Under the pieces are notes generated by a model. That model made no database searches. It was not told the origin of the DNA and saw only the letters and a program-made list of their open reading frames with translations. Shown here piece by piece: positions 38,901-52,394 of a DNA stretch of 64,000 nt (position 1 is its first letter; each line of letters opens with the position of its first letter). Location of the stretch: contig CAJNOL010000040.1 of NCBI GenBank assembly GCA_905250125.1, forward strand, positions 124,001 to 188,000, in the 5' to 3' direction. The translations under genes were made by a program, and so were the position numbers. The stretch comes from Rotaria sordida (taxonomy: Eukaryota > Rotifera > Eurotatoria > Philodinida > Philodinidae).

Positions 38901-39845
38901 TTATTGATAATTTATTTTTTTGTTTTTAATTTACTATTTTGTCTAAGAATTTGTTATTATACTGTCTTCATGAAAATAAATTAAATCTATAATTGAAACT
39001 ACAGAACGCTACATTAAAATAAAGCTATAAAACTTAGTGAATTGAAAAAGAAACACAAATATCAATCGTCCCGATTTGTCCTGTAGACTCCTTCCGATCG
39101 AGCTAGACCGAAAAAAGTGGCCTGCTGACAGTTGTAGTCTACTTCCACACCAGGATAGATATCATAGATGTCGTGAACTGTCTTGTAATTGTATTAAGCC
39201 ATATTCAAAAAATATCATTGGAATCATAGAAACATTTCCTTATATAAGCAGAATTATCAATTCTTATATAGAATTAAAAAATGAATCTTTGGAAAAAAAA
39301 TGCCCATCTTATAGAAATTCGTCAAGATGCGAATAAAATACCCATTTTGACACAATTAAAAATCGTGACGACCTGATCGGCAGATTATAAAACCTCGCAA
39401 TCATGGAACATTTTTATTTTTTTCCTCAGAGAAATCGACAATTATTCTTGAATCCTATTTGAAAAACAATAATGCATTCCTCTTCCCTCCCTAATGTCAA
39501 ATGTCTCGGACAATCGAAGATTAGAAAATTTTGATAATTCTAACATCTACTAGATATTTTTCAATATATGAAATAATAAAATTTTTTCAAATTAAACGAA
39601 ATCACAATATATATGATTGATTTTATTTTGCTTTTTTTCTTATCAATAGATCAACAAAAATTTTCTTCGATTTCATATTCGTTCATAAATCTAGACTATA
39701 ATTCACACATATTGTTATTACAGAAGAATGTTTTAGATTAAAATAAAAAATGCGAAAATACGAATAGAATTATATAAAATTTTTGTAAAAAACAATGAAA
39801 TATATATATATATATGTATATTTTTTTTCATTTCAATTCTGTCTT
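35975..39845. other. Gene-free spacer with unexplained GC-richer islands
   Basis: No gene is recognised. Three stretches stand out by lower A/T content: about 36640-36900, with repeated GGTGAACA/CAGTG-like words; about 38575-38640; and about 39060-39190. They may be remains of mobile elements. The left end of the synaptotagmin 3' UTR also lies here. Confidence 0.45.
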
Positions 39846-42800
39846 TTATTCATTTAATTCAAATGTATCATATTTAATTTTCATAATTCCACCACCACTT
39901 GTATTTGGTTCTTGTAATGCATACCAAGCTATGCTTGTTTTTTCTGGATCCAAATTTGATAAATCAATTTGAAGCTTGAAAAAAACAATTTAATAAAAAA
40001 AAAAAATCTTTGTTTGTCTTTTTTTACTTACATCACCCATATATGTTTGCTCGTGTGCAAAGAATGGTGAATTATTTTTAACACTTAAATAAAGACGTTG
40101 TCGACGTACATCAACTAATGATGCTGGCCATTCAAATCTAAATAATAATTTATATTTTATTAATTTCATTTAATTATTTCTTACAAATCTTCAAATTTTG
40201 GACTGAATGTATCATGAACAGATTTTGTTTTCTTTTTATCATTTTTAAAATCTGGTAGTAAATAAAGACGTACATATGGATCAGGTAAATTCTGTTGATG
40301 AACTTGGATAAGTCCTCTTGAAAAAAAAATTTGTTTTTGTCAAATTAAATTTTTTATAAAGAACTTACTGGCATGCATATATAGTTACGGATAAAGATGT
40401 ACGAGGAACAGCATAACGAATACCAAGTTTTATTTTACCATACTGTGCTGATCTGTGTTTTTATTTTTTCATTGAAGAATAATTTATAAATTGAAAATAA
40501 AAAAAATTTTCTTACTTTAAATCAGGATCATCAGATATGACAATACTTTTTCTGTCAGGTGTTATACGATTTTCCAATAAGGACCGATGAACATTTGGTG
40601 TCAACTGTTTATCATAAAAAGAAATTAATTATTAAGCTTTACTTCATTCATAGTTGCGTAAAGATGATAAATCAATGAATGTCATAGATTATGTAATATT
40701 ATCTTCAGAGGTTTGGATATTTGCGAAATTAGTAATATGGAAAGTTAGATTTTAGGTTTAAAATTTTAAAAAATCCTATTAACCGTTATATAGGTCTTTG
40801 AATTTAAACAGAATCTATATAAGTGATATGAATTCCATACTAGAGTCTTGTGGAATAAAATTTTTTCAAGTTTTCGAATCTCGTTTGCTCTGTCGTGTTT
40901 TACTTTCAAAATGTTCCGATTCTGAATGCTTCGCGGGACGAGACAAACAGGATTTTTCAAGATTTGCAACTATCCCGTAGAACTTTACTCCATACAGATA
41001 TTAACGGTGTTTTAATTATGTATTCCAATGAAAGAATAAATATTCGAAAATGAAATATAACTTTGTAGTTATGGAAATGATCATGATTACAAAATAATAT
41101 ACACATGATTATTTGATAACTTGAGGAAAATTTTAAAACTCTATAACAATGAAAACTTCATTTAGTATAATTTATTGAACTTTCAAACAACTTATTCAAA
41201 CTCTTCTATTATATCCTTCAACTGATGAAATACTATGAATTAACTACAAAAAAAAAACACAGTATTTTTCTAATAAAAGATAGAGTATGAAAGTATTATT
41301 CAACTATGAAGATTTTTCAATAAATGTTCGATTTCAAATACTTTAACATAATTTTGTAGTATTTATACGATCTGAAATGCTTCTTACAACTTACTTATAT
41401 ATATAATTATAAAGATCAAAGAATTTCTACAATATATGTTACTCTTTGATAGTCGCGCTAAATACATTAAATTTCTTTTGAAGAGAATAGTTCATAAAAA
41501 ACTCTATACGAAATAAATCAAAAACAAAAAATATCAATTGTTAAATCTTTTTAAAACTAAGAAATTGAGAAGACACTCTATTGGAAGAATTGTTTTTTCA
41601 TTTAAACATTCCTATTCAAATTTTTGAATACAATAAAACTTCAATCTATTAGATTCAATCTTGAAATGACTTTCTTTGTTCTCTCCTGATCTATACTAAA
41701 TAATATTGAAATAAATTAAATTGAATATCATACTAATGATATTCTCCAATATTTACATGTGTTTGAACACCAGATGTAATTGATTTCGATGAATTCTCTC
41801 CTTCTAATGATGTTCGAAGTGACATTTCGTTCGTAACTTTACGTTTACCATCTGTTATTATATTTGTTCCTGATGTTGATGACATATCAAATGATTGTGT
41901 ACTACAAGATGATGGTGTTCGTACTACTGAATTTAAATGACTTGCACTTGAACGCCCCGGAGATAAAATCTTTTTTGAGAAAATAATAAAACAAAAATCA
42001 ATGAACTTTTCTTTTATCAAAGGACGATGTGTGTAAGTACGCATTTCGATCCCTGTTGATTGTCAAGATTCAATCTAATTGAGTTATATAGAGAATGAAA
42101 GATCACAAGTTTCTAATCAATTTGATTCGATTATAGCTTTGAATAATGTCTATATTCATGACATGTTATATGAGTAATTAGTTATCGATACTAGTCAGTA
42201 ATAATAGTCATTCAAAGATATTCTGATAGATATTTATTTCGGCTACATATTTATAATAGAACTATTGATTTAAAATAATGTTTTGAATTTACTAGACCAT
42301 ATAGAATTTTTTCATTGCTTAAATTTTGAATTTAAAATATTCATTTGTTGTTTAATTATTGTGTTAATGAAACTTCTTTCATATTTAATTTTTCAAATAC
42401 TACAAAACACACTACTTTTTATGTTCTAAAAAAGTGAACCACATAACAAAACTTTTAATTTATTATTCTTAAGGTTCAATTTTTAACTTTTTCTATGATT
42501 TTTTTGTTCTGATCAAATTTTCACCTCCACGATCCGCCTTCAAGAATATGTGGAAAAATAAATTTAATCAAATCAACTATTTTATTGTTTGTCACCTGAC
42601 TTTTTGTCTTCAAATAATACTTCGCAAGTTTCGAACTGAGTTTTCACCACTTTTAACTAAATTCATTTTCTCACATATCATTGATGGAGTCCCGAAGGTG
42701 AAAATTTGATCAGAAAAAAAAGTCATAGAAAAATTTTGAAACATAAAACCGTAAAATATAAATGCAAAATGTTAAAAATTGAGCTTCAAGAATAATGAAC

Positions 42801-45800
42801 TAAAGGTTTTGTTATGTGGTCCACGTTTTTTTTTAAGAACATACAATGTAGTATGTTTTGTAGTATTTAAAAAATTAAGTATGAAAGAAGTTTCATTAAC
42901 ACAATAATTAAACAACAAATGAATATTTTAAATTCAAAATTTAAGCAATGAAAAAATTCTATATGGTCTAGTAAATTCAAAACATTATTTTAAATCAATA
43001 GTTCTATTATAAATATATAGTCGAAATAAATATCTATCAGAATATATTTTTGAATGACACTTATTGCTGACTAGTATCAATAACTGATTACTCATATAGT
43101 ATGTCATGAAGATCGACATTATTCAAAGCTATAATCTAATCAAACTGATTAGGAACTCATGACCTTTCATTCTATATAAAACTTAATTAGATTGATCGAA
43201 ATGCATTCTTATACACTCCCTGCCCCCATCTTTTACTTACAAAAAGTGATAAACGAAGAATAATTGTTGTTCTATCTAATGGTTCAGATAAACTTCTAAG
43301 TGGATATGATTGCGTATCAATAGTCATTGTGTCAGTATCAAAGATTTGTTTAATTGGCATTTCAAAATATGCAATTATTTCATTATTATTTCGTGCATCA
43401 CATACATCAATTTTTAATTTTTCATGAAGTGGATTAGCACATAAAATTTGTGATACATATTCAAATTCTGGATCTGTTTTACTTTCAAATGTTCGAGTTT
43501 TCATTTCAGTTGCTTCAACTTTAATTCGACAAAATGGATTTGGTTCTCGACGATTTTTTTTTGATCGCTAAATATTTAAAGATTGTAAACGAAAAATAAA
43601 ATAAAATAAAATAATAATTATTTTTCTTACAGGAAGATTAGTACATCGATCAATAAAACAAACAAGTAAAGCTTTTGATAATTTTTCTCGTTTTATCATT
43701 GAATTATTTTTTCTTTCCATCTAAACATTTTAAAATACAAAATTTTCAATAGACAAACAAAAATATTTATTTTTATTATTATTTAACATACAATTTCAAG
43801 AGCAGATTTTTGTTTTGTTAATGAAAAATATTGTAATCTAACATTTAATGAACCTTTTTTCACATCTTGTAATGTTAACCACTAGAAAATAAATAATTGA
43901 TAGTAGATTTTATAATTTAAATATAGATAACATACAGTATCAACAGGATCATTATCAACCAATGCATTAAGACGAAATTGAGCTCTAAGATATGACAAAA
44001 CAAAAGAATTAAAATTTTTCCGAATCAAGAAAACTTTTCGCTTTTTTTTCCAGCGGAACTGAAATTTTTTCGTACATTATCTTAGAAAAAAAACAATCGC
44101 GACACCTCCATCAATATTAGCTACGTGCTCAAGATAAACTTGTTTGTCTTTTAAAATAGGTATTCTTTCTTGTATTTGTAAAAGAAAGGTGGAACTAGTC
44201 ATGGTGAAATCATTTCTATGCATGAAAATGTATTAGAAGATAGTAGACTTACAACAGCAACAACTTAGAAACATGCCCATTACCATGTTTTATAAGAATC
44301 AAAGATGAAAGTTTGGAATATGATCAATTGTTTCTATTACAAAGCATTAAAACATAAGATAATATGATTTTAAGTTTTTTCTACAATGTAAACTCTAACA
44401 AGGATTTTTCAAGAATAGGATTTCTGAAATATCAAAACACAAGTTTTTCTGCTCTTATAACTTACAAATAGAATTCTGTATGAATTGCATAAAATGATAG
44501 AGCAAACTAGGAGTGTAACTCATCATTGAAGGTAAACGAGCGCAACATAAGCAAATGTCAAAAGTGGAGATCGCGGCGTAGTCAAATTTTAAAAGAAGAA
44601 GGTGCGCTACATAGACAAGTTTCAAAATCAGAGGGGTGTTGCACCCCTGAAGCAAACAATGAAACGTCTTTCAGCGCTTTACAACTTTATAAGTCTAAAA
44701 GTCAATATCACTTTTAACTAGTTTTAAGTTTACGGTCAAGTTCTTCTTTCTTTTATATTGCCATGCTACAGTGACTATGTTATTCGGCACGTATTCATAA
44801 GGTACTATGTTTATATCACCAGTCATGGAATGATTTAGGACAAACCATTAACAGATATTTGTCTTTTACTATTTATAATTAAAAAGAGATATGCTTCTTT
44901 AATAAAATTTTTATTCGATTTATCTATCCTATGATTTAAATTTATGATAAAAGATTAAAAATTCTAAAAATTTATTTTAAACATAATTTACCTTCCAATA
45001 AAATCATCTTTACCAGGATCTTCATCATATACTTCAAAATCAATAGCATCACTTTCATATTGTTCAACAGGAAATTCAAATACCTTATTTTTCAAATAAC
45101 AAAAAATAAATAAATAAATAAATAAATAAAACAAAAGAAAAAATCAAACATACTTCATTCCATTCGGGATCTGTTGTGTTATTAATTGTTTTTGTTTTAT
45201 ATTCAACACTACCTGGTACTATAGATATAATAAAAAATTTATCATTTTTAAAAATATACAAAAAGAAAAACTTCTCTTATACCTTTAACTCTAACAAATG
45301 GATCACTTTTTCCTTTTCCAAGAAATGTAATATCTGCTTTAATTAAATTTTGTGCTCTTAAAACAAATACTCGTACAACACCCTAAAAAAAAAACAACAA
45401 TTAATTTTACTATTTACATGCCAATAATATAACCTGAGGATTAGACCATCTTAAATGTGCTATTTGTATATCATTAACAAGTGGAAAAACTTGTCTATTA
45501 GGTAAAACCATCATTGATGCTACAATATCATTTATTTGAGTAATCATTAAATCACTATTAAAATAAATAAATAAATAAATTCACATTTAATATTTTAATC
45601 TTTTAATTTTGACATACTTAAGACCAGGTATATCAACTAATGTTCCAGCATCAGTTAATTTAAAATCAATACTCTAAAAGTCGACTTTTATTTTTCACAA
45701 AAATAAATCCTTTTTTGTTTTTTTGTACTTACAGGTTTTTTAAGAAAAAAATATGATACTGCACCAACTAATGGAATTGTATTAATTAAAGGACTTAAAA

Positions 45801-48369
45801 TAATTCGCATATCACCAACAAATTGTATATCTTTAATTCCACATACAATTCCTTTTAATTTTGCTTTAATACATGCATCACCGGCATAACTAACAAAAAA
45901 ACAACAACAACAATGAATTATTGTTTCACAAATTAAAACAATCATTTATAAAATAACATACAAAACTTCAATATCCATCATAATTTGATCACGAACATTA
46001 TCTGTATAAACTTTAATACCTCCAATTCTAGGTGGCTAAAAGTAAAAGTTTAATTCAAAAAAAGAAATCAACTTTTAAGAAAAAAATACATACGATTTCT
46101 CCAAGATCAAGTTTTTGAAATGAAAAATCTGCTAAAATTGATGATGTTGCATGAATTAATGGAACAAGTGAATCACGAAAAACAGCTTGATCAAGATATT
46201 TATTTGCATATGGCCATGCTTGTTTTATTATTCGATTCAACCATTCTGCTCGTTCAATATCAGGAAAAAATACCTATAAAAGAAATGAATATGTTTGTTT
46301 GTTTTGTTTTTTTGTTTGGGAAAATTTTATTTACCCATGATGGTAATTCATCTAAACGTGCTTTAATATATTGTTCTTCATTTTTATTTATTTCATTTAA
46401 CATTTTACGACGTAATTTAAATTGATTACGTTGACGTTGTCGAAATAAATATATAAATGCAGCAAATAAAATCCATGATACACTACAGTGAAAATATCCT
46501 AAAAAAAACAAAGAACAAACGAGTTTAGTTTTATATATATATTTTTTAAAATGATTTTCAACTTCTCTTGGAATCTATTTTTAACGATGATAATCTATGA
46601 AAGATTCTATAATGGGATTTTGAAAAGTATTTATTATCTGTATTAGTCCATTCGAAACATTTGACTTCTTCTATGTCAAACTATCATATAAAGTATCCGA
46701 AAGTGAACCTTGATAGAATTAGTCAATAGCTGTCACATTTACGTTGAACTCGATTATTGATGATAATCAACTCTTTTTATCTACCCATTTCATGATTGAT
46801 CAGATTATTGTAATATGATTTGACAGCGGTTTTTAAACGCTTCAGAACGATATAAAAACATTGACTACTAATAGAAATCCCAAGAACACTATTCTCGAAA
46901 CAACATTTTTGTGCTTTTATGTTTCACTGGTATTGAGTAGATTTCGATAAGAAAATTAAGATTTATGTGTAAAATAATATGATATTCTAAATCAACATCT
47001 TGAGTTGAGTGGACTCACGTGTATTTCAAATATTTTCATAAAATTTTTTATTCCGTCGAAAAATTCACCTTGCTCCCCTGGTCTCCTAGGGTTGAGTAAA
47101 AAATGAATTTCATCAAAAAATTTATTTTGAGAGTGGAAATCAAGTTATAAGGTTATAGAATAGTAGTCAAACTTCAAATAACAGATGAATAAATAAGAAA
47201 AACAAAATTTTCATGAAATTCATTTTTTCACTCAACCCTGAGGAGGGTCATGAGAAAATTTTTCGACGAAATTAAAAAGCTTATGAAAATATTCGAAATA
47301 CATGTAAGTCCATTCCGATTGGGATATATGATTCAAAATATCATATTATTTTTCATCGAAATTGTAATTGTTATATAACTAACCCTACTAGGGCTCACTT
47401 TCGGACACCTGGTATGATAGTTTGATATCGAAGAAGTCAAATGTCTCGAGGGAACTAACATCAACAGTTATCGACCCCGTCCTTTATGAATTGTAGGTTT
47501 CTTTTTAACAATAAAAGAGTGACACTCATGATAATTGCAGTTTAATGTAGAATGATTGTAAACAAATTTTTTTTTTGTTTAAGTTTAGAAATAGTCGAAC
47601 ACTTGCATAAATCAAATTAGTTCATTGTGAGCAATAATCTTCTTTAATTGATATCAAGAGTCTGTCTAATCATATCAAGTTACCTAAAATATAATATTAT
47701 ATAACCTAACCCTGAAAACTGAGAGCAAATATCAAAATTCTCTATTGTTCTTGAAAAACCAGAAAAAACAAAACATGCAAAAATGAATTTTTCTTGTAAA
47801 CTATCAAATTTCAATTTATATTCTAAAAATAATTTAAGCAAAAGATCTTTCAAAACAATAAATAAATATATAGAAAATCTATTTAAAGATATTTATAAGC
47901 AAATTTTTTTCTGTATATCATAGTAAAAGAAAAAAGAAGAAAATATAAAAATTATGTTTCTTACTTACCAAATAACCAAACGAAAAAGACAAGACCAACA
48001 ATTTCCAAATATTTTTTCACCATACCAATTAATTCATCGTCTGTTGATCCTAAACCTATTTTAGTTTGAGGTAACTGAATTTGACGAAATTCCTGTTCAA
48101 CATTTGAGTCTAATGATGGTAATGATTCCGCATTTGTATCCAATGAATCCTCATTCAACTGATTTTGTATTTGTGTAACAAAAGTTCCTACGATTTTGGT
48201 AAGCTACCGAATCAAAAGAAATGTTTTTATTTTAAATTTTTATTCAATTAAATAAAACCACGAATAAATAATGTTATAAAAAGCATTAAACTAAGAAGGC
48301 ATATTTAACATAGATACATACCATTGTTGATGCACTTGTATACAATGACTGAGTATTGACATCAGCCAT
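39846..48369 (-). CDS. ESYT: Extended synaptotagmin (SMP plus three C2 domains), frameshifted
   Basis: ER-anchored lipid-transfer tether of ER-plasma membrane contacts. 21 exons from 48369 to 39846 give about 866 residues if one surplus base is ignored. After a Ser/Gln-rich start, residues about 80-118 form the hydrophobic ER hairpin (IVGLVFFVWLFG...VSWILFAAFIYLF). The SMP domain follows (about 140-335, from WLNRIIKQAWPYANKYLDQA). C2A (from GVVRVFVLRAQNL) keeps the Asp loops KSDPFV and YDEDPGKDDF. C2B (NPFCRIKV, CDARNNN) has lost them. A Ser-rich linker and C2C (LPDPYVRLYL) complete the family order. The exon 45084-44992 has 93 bases where phase demands 92: after VFEFPVEQ the frame runs into a stop near 45055-45065. 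This is either an assembly error in an A-run or a real lesion. Long introns hold foldback elements. Confidence 0.88.
42042..43204. mobile_element. 1.16-kb foldback element in a synaptotagmin intron
   Basis: The left end GCATTTCGATC (42042) and right end GATCGAAATGC (43204) are perfect complements. The arms of about 550 bp pair along nearly their whole length, for example 42090-42180 with 43060-43165 and 42285-42400 with 42870-42980. The central gap is near 42590-42640. No coding frame is seen. It lies in the intron between the exon ending at 43241 and the exon beginning at 41969. No target duplication could be fixed. Confidence 0.8.
44538..44660. repeat. Diverged direct repeat and CCCC hairpin in an intron
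   Basis: Two diverged copies of a 29-nt unit beginning GCGC-A/T-ACATA start about 65 bases apart at 44538 and 44603. The second is followed by a GC-rich inverted repeat AGGGGTG-TTG-CACCCCT (about 44633-44649). The patch is more GC-rich than the surrounding synaptotagmin intron and looks like a remnant of something inserted. Confidence 0.5.
45106..45130. repeat. (AAAT)n microsatellite
   Basis: Six or so AAAT units in the short intron between the exons at 45154 and 45084. Confidence 0.85.
46652..47451. mobile_element. About 800-bp foldback element in a synaptotagmin intron
   Basis: Outer segments 46652-46715 and 47390-47451 are inverted copies (around ACATTTGACTTCTTC). Inner segments 46960-47125 and 47205-47365 also pair, around TTTCATAA, GTCGAAAAATT and GGGTTGAGT. 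The left arm has about 200 extra bases with no partner, probably a later insertion or a deletion on the right. Non-coding, in the intron between the exons ending 47969 and starting 46498. Confidence 0.7.
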
Positions 48370-51138
48370 TGTAAGAAAATTTTCACTGAATAGGAAAAAG
48401 AAAATAATAATAATAATAGTAGGAAAAAAAAATTTTTTTTTTCTTTCTTCTTTTTCAAACGAGACAATTTTATTTTTAATTATGCCATAAAAAAAATCAA
48501 GAGTATAATGTATACTAAAAAACCTCTTACGCATTTAAATATATTGATGTTATTGCTTTCAGTTCTTTTTTCGCCTCGTTTTTTTTTTTTAGAACTATAT
48601 ATCCAATCAATAATTAATCTACTATAAATCATGAGAAAAAAAAAACACATAGAAGCCTACTAGTATCGATGTTTGGTTATTCTTATCTCTAATACTTTTT
48701 TATATTTAAGATTGAAATTAATATAGTTAACTAGAGAATATTTACAAAGTTTCATACATAAAGACTGACTTCTATTTGACCTTATCAAAACAATGAAAAA
48801 AAAAATATAGTGTGTTTTTGATGTATCGGTGTAATAAACAAAAGAAACAAAAGATATTAAGCAAGGTTGATCATACCAATATATAATATACTCTATTTTA
48901 GACAAAGAAAAGGAATACATGTATATACGAAGTATCATATACATCATTATATGTATAAAATAGAAATAAATTATTCTTAAAGTGTAATCGGACCTGTTAT
49001 ACAATGAAAAAGATAAGAAGATTGAAAAGTTCGAATTTAAAAGTAAAAATACATTTTTTTTTTAATTTTATGACGATAGTAGATTTTCTTGTGATGAATG
49101 TATTTATTACCTGACTGTTTTTAATGTATGATTTATAAATGTATGTGGATGCTCTTTCAATCGCTCATGGATTTGATGAAAGTCTGAAACAATAAAATGG
49201 CTACTCCTCTCGATGCATCGTTTTACTTTTTTTTTCTCTTTTTTTTTTTCTTTCTTTTTCTTCGTTGATGTTCGTTGTCGTTGTCGTCGTCACTATATGC
49301 TTACGTGCAGTCACATCGTTAATGGAGAGAGAGAAGGAAATACACCATCACAAACAGAAGAATGTAAGCATAAATAAATATACGGTGACTAATCGAAGAG
49401 TACAAAACATCGAATTTCATTTATGTTCGATGTTTGAATATATCGAGAGTTTCAATAAAAAAGAAGAAAGAAAAAAACGCATGATATTTGTCTTAAGTGA
49501 TTAAAAAAAAGACGCTTCTGTATGATATTTATTTTTCATCTGTTCTTTCTATGATTATAATCAAAAAACAAACGAATATAAAAAAAGAAATATATGTTCG
49601 TGTTCTCTTTTCTTTTATCAGAATATCAATATGACTAGTGCTAATAATATAGAATAACATTTATATTCAGTAATTTGGTTTAAAAAAACGGCCTACGTGA
49701 TCAACTAAAATAATATCGAGTAGCATGCAACACATATAAAAAATAAAAGCAGAACCAAATCGCATCTCGTGGTCTTCTTTTTCTCTACGATAATAATAAT
49801 TTGTATGACATTTTTATCGTTCGATAACTAACAAATAGATTTATAAATAGAGAAATGTAAAATTTTGATATAATACTTCATAATTATATGCTGGAAAGAA
49901 AAAAAGAAATCTCGTTTATAAAATTATCCTTTTTATTTTTCGTTTTTATATAATATATATTTTTTATTTTGTATTCAATACAACGATAATTTATATTTAG
50001 TATACTAAGTATTTTATAGCAACAAGAGATTTTCATTCTCTTATGATAATCTATTGAAAATAAACATGAATAAAATTTTAAGAATGACTTAATTTTTCCT
50101 GAATTGTTATGAGAAATATCTCATATATTGATGATATACAAAAATTTTCATTAAAAAAATTAGTCAATTTATTTGTCAATATGCAGATATGCATTTTTCT
50201 ACTAGATAGAATATTAGGTATTCATTTACACTGATATTTGAGGATATATTATTTATGTTTTCACTGAAATTAAGTATTGCATAGGAAAAAAAATCAATAT
50301 AGTGTTGATCAGATATATATATACACGTGTGATTCTAATGTCTATTTAAACAGATGTAAAGACCTAAACTAAAAGAGAATCATACAAGTGAAATAAGCAA
50401 TAAAATCAGAACAAAAGATCTAAATAGCTGTTGTTGACTAGTGTATTTCTTATAGAAAAATTACAAGTACCTTGAAAAGAATATTTTTTTTTTATGTGTT
50501 AAAGTCATTTTATATCATGGTCATGAAAAGACCCAAGGTAAACGAATAATAAAAAATAGTAAATTTCAATTTCACAAAATATTTACAATTTAAATATATG
50601 TAACTAAAAAAACTGTTTTTTATTTACATAAAAAGAATGAAAACTTGTGGATGTGAAATCATTGCATAGAGAGTATAATTTATTTTATTTCTTTTCTTTT
50701 TATCTTGAAAGGAAAAAAAAAATCTTTTCTCAAGAAATAAAGAAAGATTGTAACAAATTTAAATCAACATAAAATTATTTTAAAAATAAATATGTAAATT
50801 TCGGTTGTATTGAAATGTACTTTACAATATTCAAACGTCAAAAACAAAATTTCTCCATGTCATGAGTAAGAACAAACAATAAGCTATGGAATCAAAAGTT
50901 AATTATATCTCAATGAGTCGAGCTTGTTGAAATCTAAGTAAAAGAACACTAGGGAAATCATTAAATAAGTTATTTATGTATTAGCATGCTTTGAAAATAT
51001 AATGATTAAAAAAAATAAAAAAATTCGTTGTGCGGATGTTCTCATTTCCTGTTATTTAAACTGTTATTGACATAAGAATTAAGTGGTCGTGCATGTAAGA
51101 TAAATATTTCGAGAATATCAATAGCTAATGACCTGCAG
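48370..51138. other. Gene-free spacer upstream of the synaptotagmin
   Basis: Presumed promoter and 5' UTR, then AT-rich sequence with T- and A-runs. Open frames such as 48660-49004 (minus) lack motifs and splice partners. Confidence 0.5.
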
Positions 51139-51424
51139 TTTTCATTAATTGAAAGAGGCAGAGTAGAACATGTTTTGATATAATATTATATAGGATCAAA
51201 TCATTGTTTAACCAATGGCTTTTCAAGAATCTTTTCGAAAAATCCAAAATAATACTATATAACTTCAATAAATTTTCGACTCTGATATAAACGTGAGCTA
51301 GAAACAAAATCAATCTATATGCCTAGTTGTATCTTAAGTAACTATCTTCTACACTCATAATAGCCATCAAATCAAAACAAACTTGTGTTCGACGTGTGAA
51401 TGAATCATCCTATCAATTTGACAG

Positions 51425-51472
51425 TAAATTTTTATCGCTTGTCTATGTATATAGACAAGCGATAAAAATTTA
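51425..51472. repeat. Perfect 22-bp stem with 4-nt loop
   Basis: Arms 51425-51446 and 51451-51472 are exact complements around the loop GTAT. They are the centre of a larger, imperfect hairpin from 51365 to 51532, whose outer arms are ATCAAATCAAAACAA and its complement. This could be a young MITE or the stem of a hairpin RNA. Confidence 0.85.
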
Positions 51473-52261
51473 TTTTCAAATTAAAATAACTATCTATTAA
51501 CACACTGTATAGAAGCTTGTTTTGATTTGATGAATATTAACAATGGAGAAAATAATTATCTCACAATAAAAAAATCTTGTACGGTTGGTAAAGAATATTA
51601 GACATGTACGGGTCAAATTAAAGTTCTGAATGTCAAACTAACAAATTTAAAATATGAGTTGCCTATGGCGTACACTGATCGAAATAATGAATTTTTTAGA
51701 CATTTACCGTATGTGTAAGAGTCCCACAAGTCAAAATTTTAATACTATACATTTTTCTTTTTTTTTTCGTGATGGTTGAATAGAGTTTGTTGGGTTGCAT
51801 AAGAAAAAGTATGTTTCAAACTGCAAACAAAAGAAAAATGAATGAAAAAGGTCCAAAGTATCATTCTCTTCTAAATATAACGAAAATAGAACAAATAATT
51901 GTGACTTTTATGAAATCTTATAAAAATTTCTGTTTAAGTTTGAGGTATACTTGTTTTTAATGCAAATCAACGACCTCTATTCAACCATTACGAAAAAAGG
52001 AAGCAAAAACAAACAATGTTAAAATTTTGACTTATGGGTATTCTCCTCCCTATACTGTAAATACATAAGCAATCCATTATCTCATTTGGTGTATATCATG
52101 GATCACTCATATTTTAAATCTATTAGTTTGGCAGTAAGAGTTTCAATTTTACTCTAATGTTCTCTATCAACAGTACAAAACATTCTATTGTAAGCTATGC
52201 CCAGAGAGTTAAAGAAAAATCAAAAAATAGCATTAAAATGATGAAACGAATAAAAGAAATT

Positions 52262-52394
52262 TGATGCATTTGAAATTCATCGATTAACATAGACATTTTC
52301 ATTAATTTCGTTGCATGAATTTGATTAAACATGAAATTCACTGCATTTGCTTAATTGAAATGTTGCTTTTCATCAATGAATTTGAAATGCATCA
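52262..52394. repeat. 133-bp inverted repeat
   Basis: GATGCATTTGAAATTCATCGAT at the left (first 20 bases are 52262-52281) has its near-complement at the right end, finishing GAATTTGAAATGCATC. Inner parts pair less well. Small foldback, non-coding. Confidence 0.7.

Noticed and set aside
39076..39336. 86-codon open frame on the plus strand, partly GC-richer
   Set aside because: No motif or splice context; it may be a fragment of a mobile element but cannot be supported as a gene.
49265..49504. 79-codon open frame on the plus strand
   Set aside because: It starts in a simple GTT/GTC repeat and encodes a low-complexity, Lys-rich peptide; probably chance.
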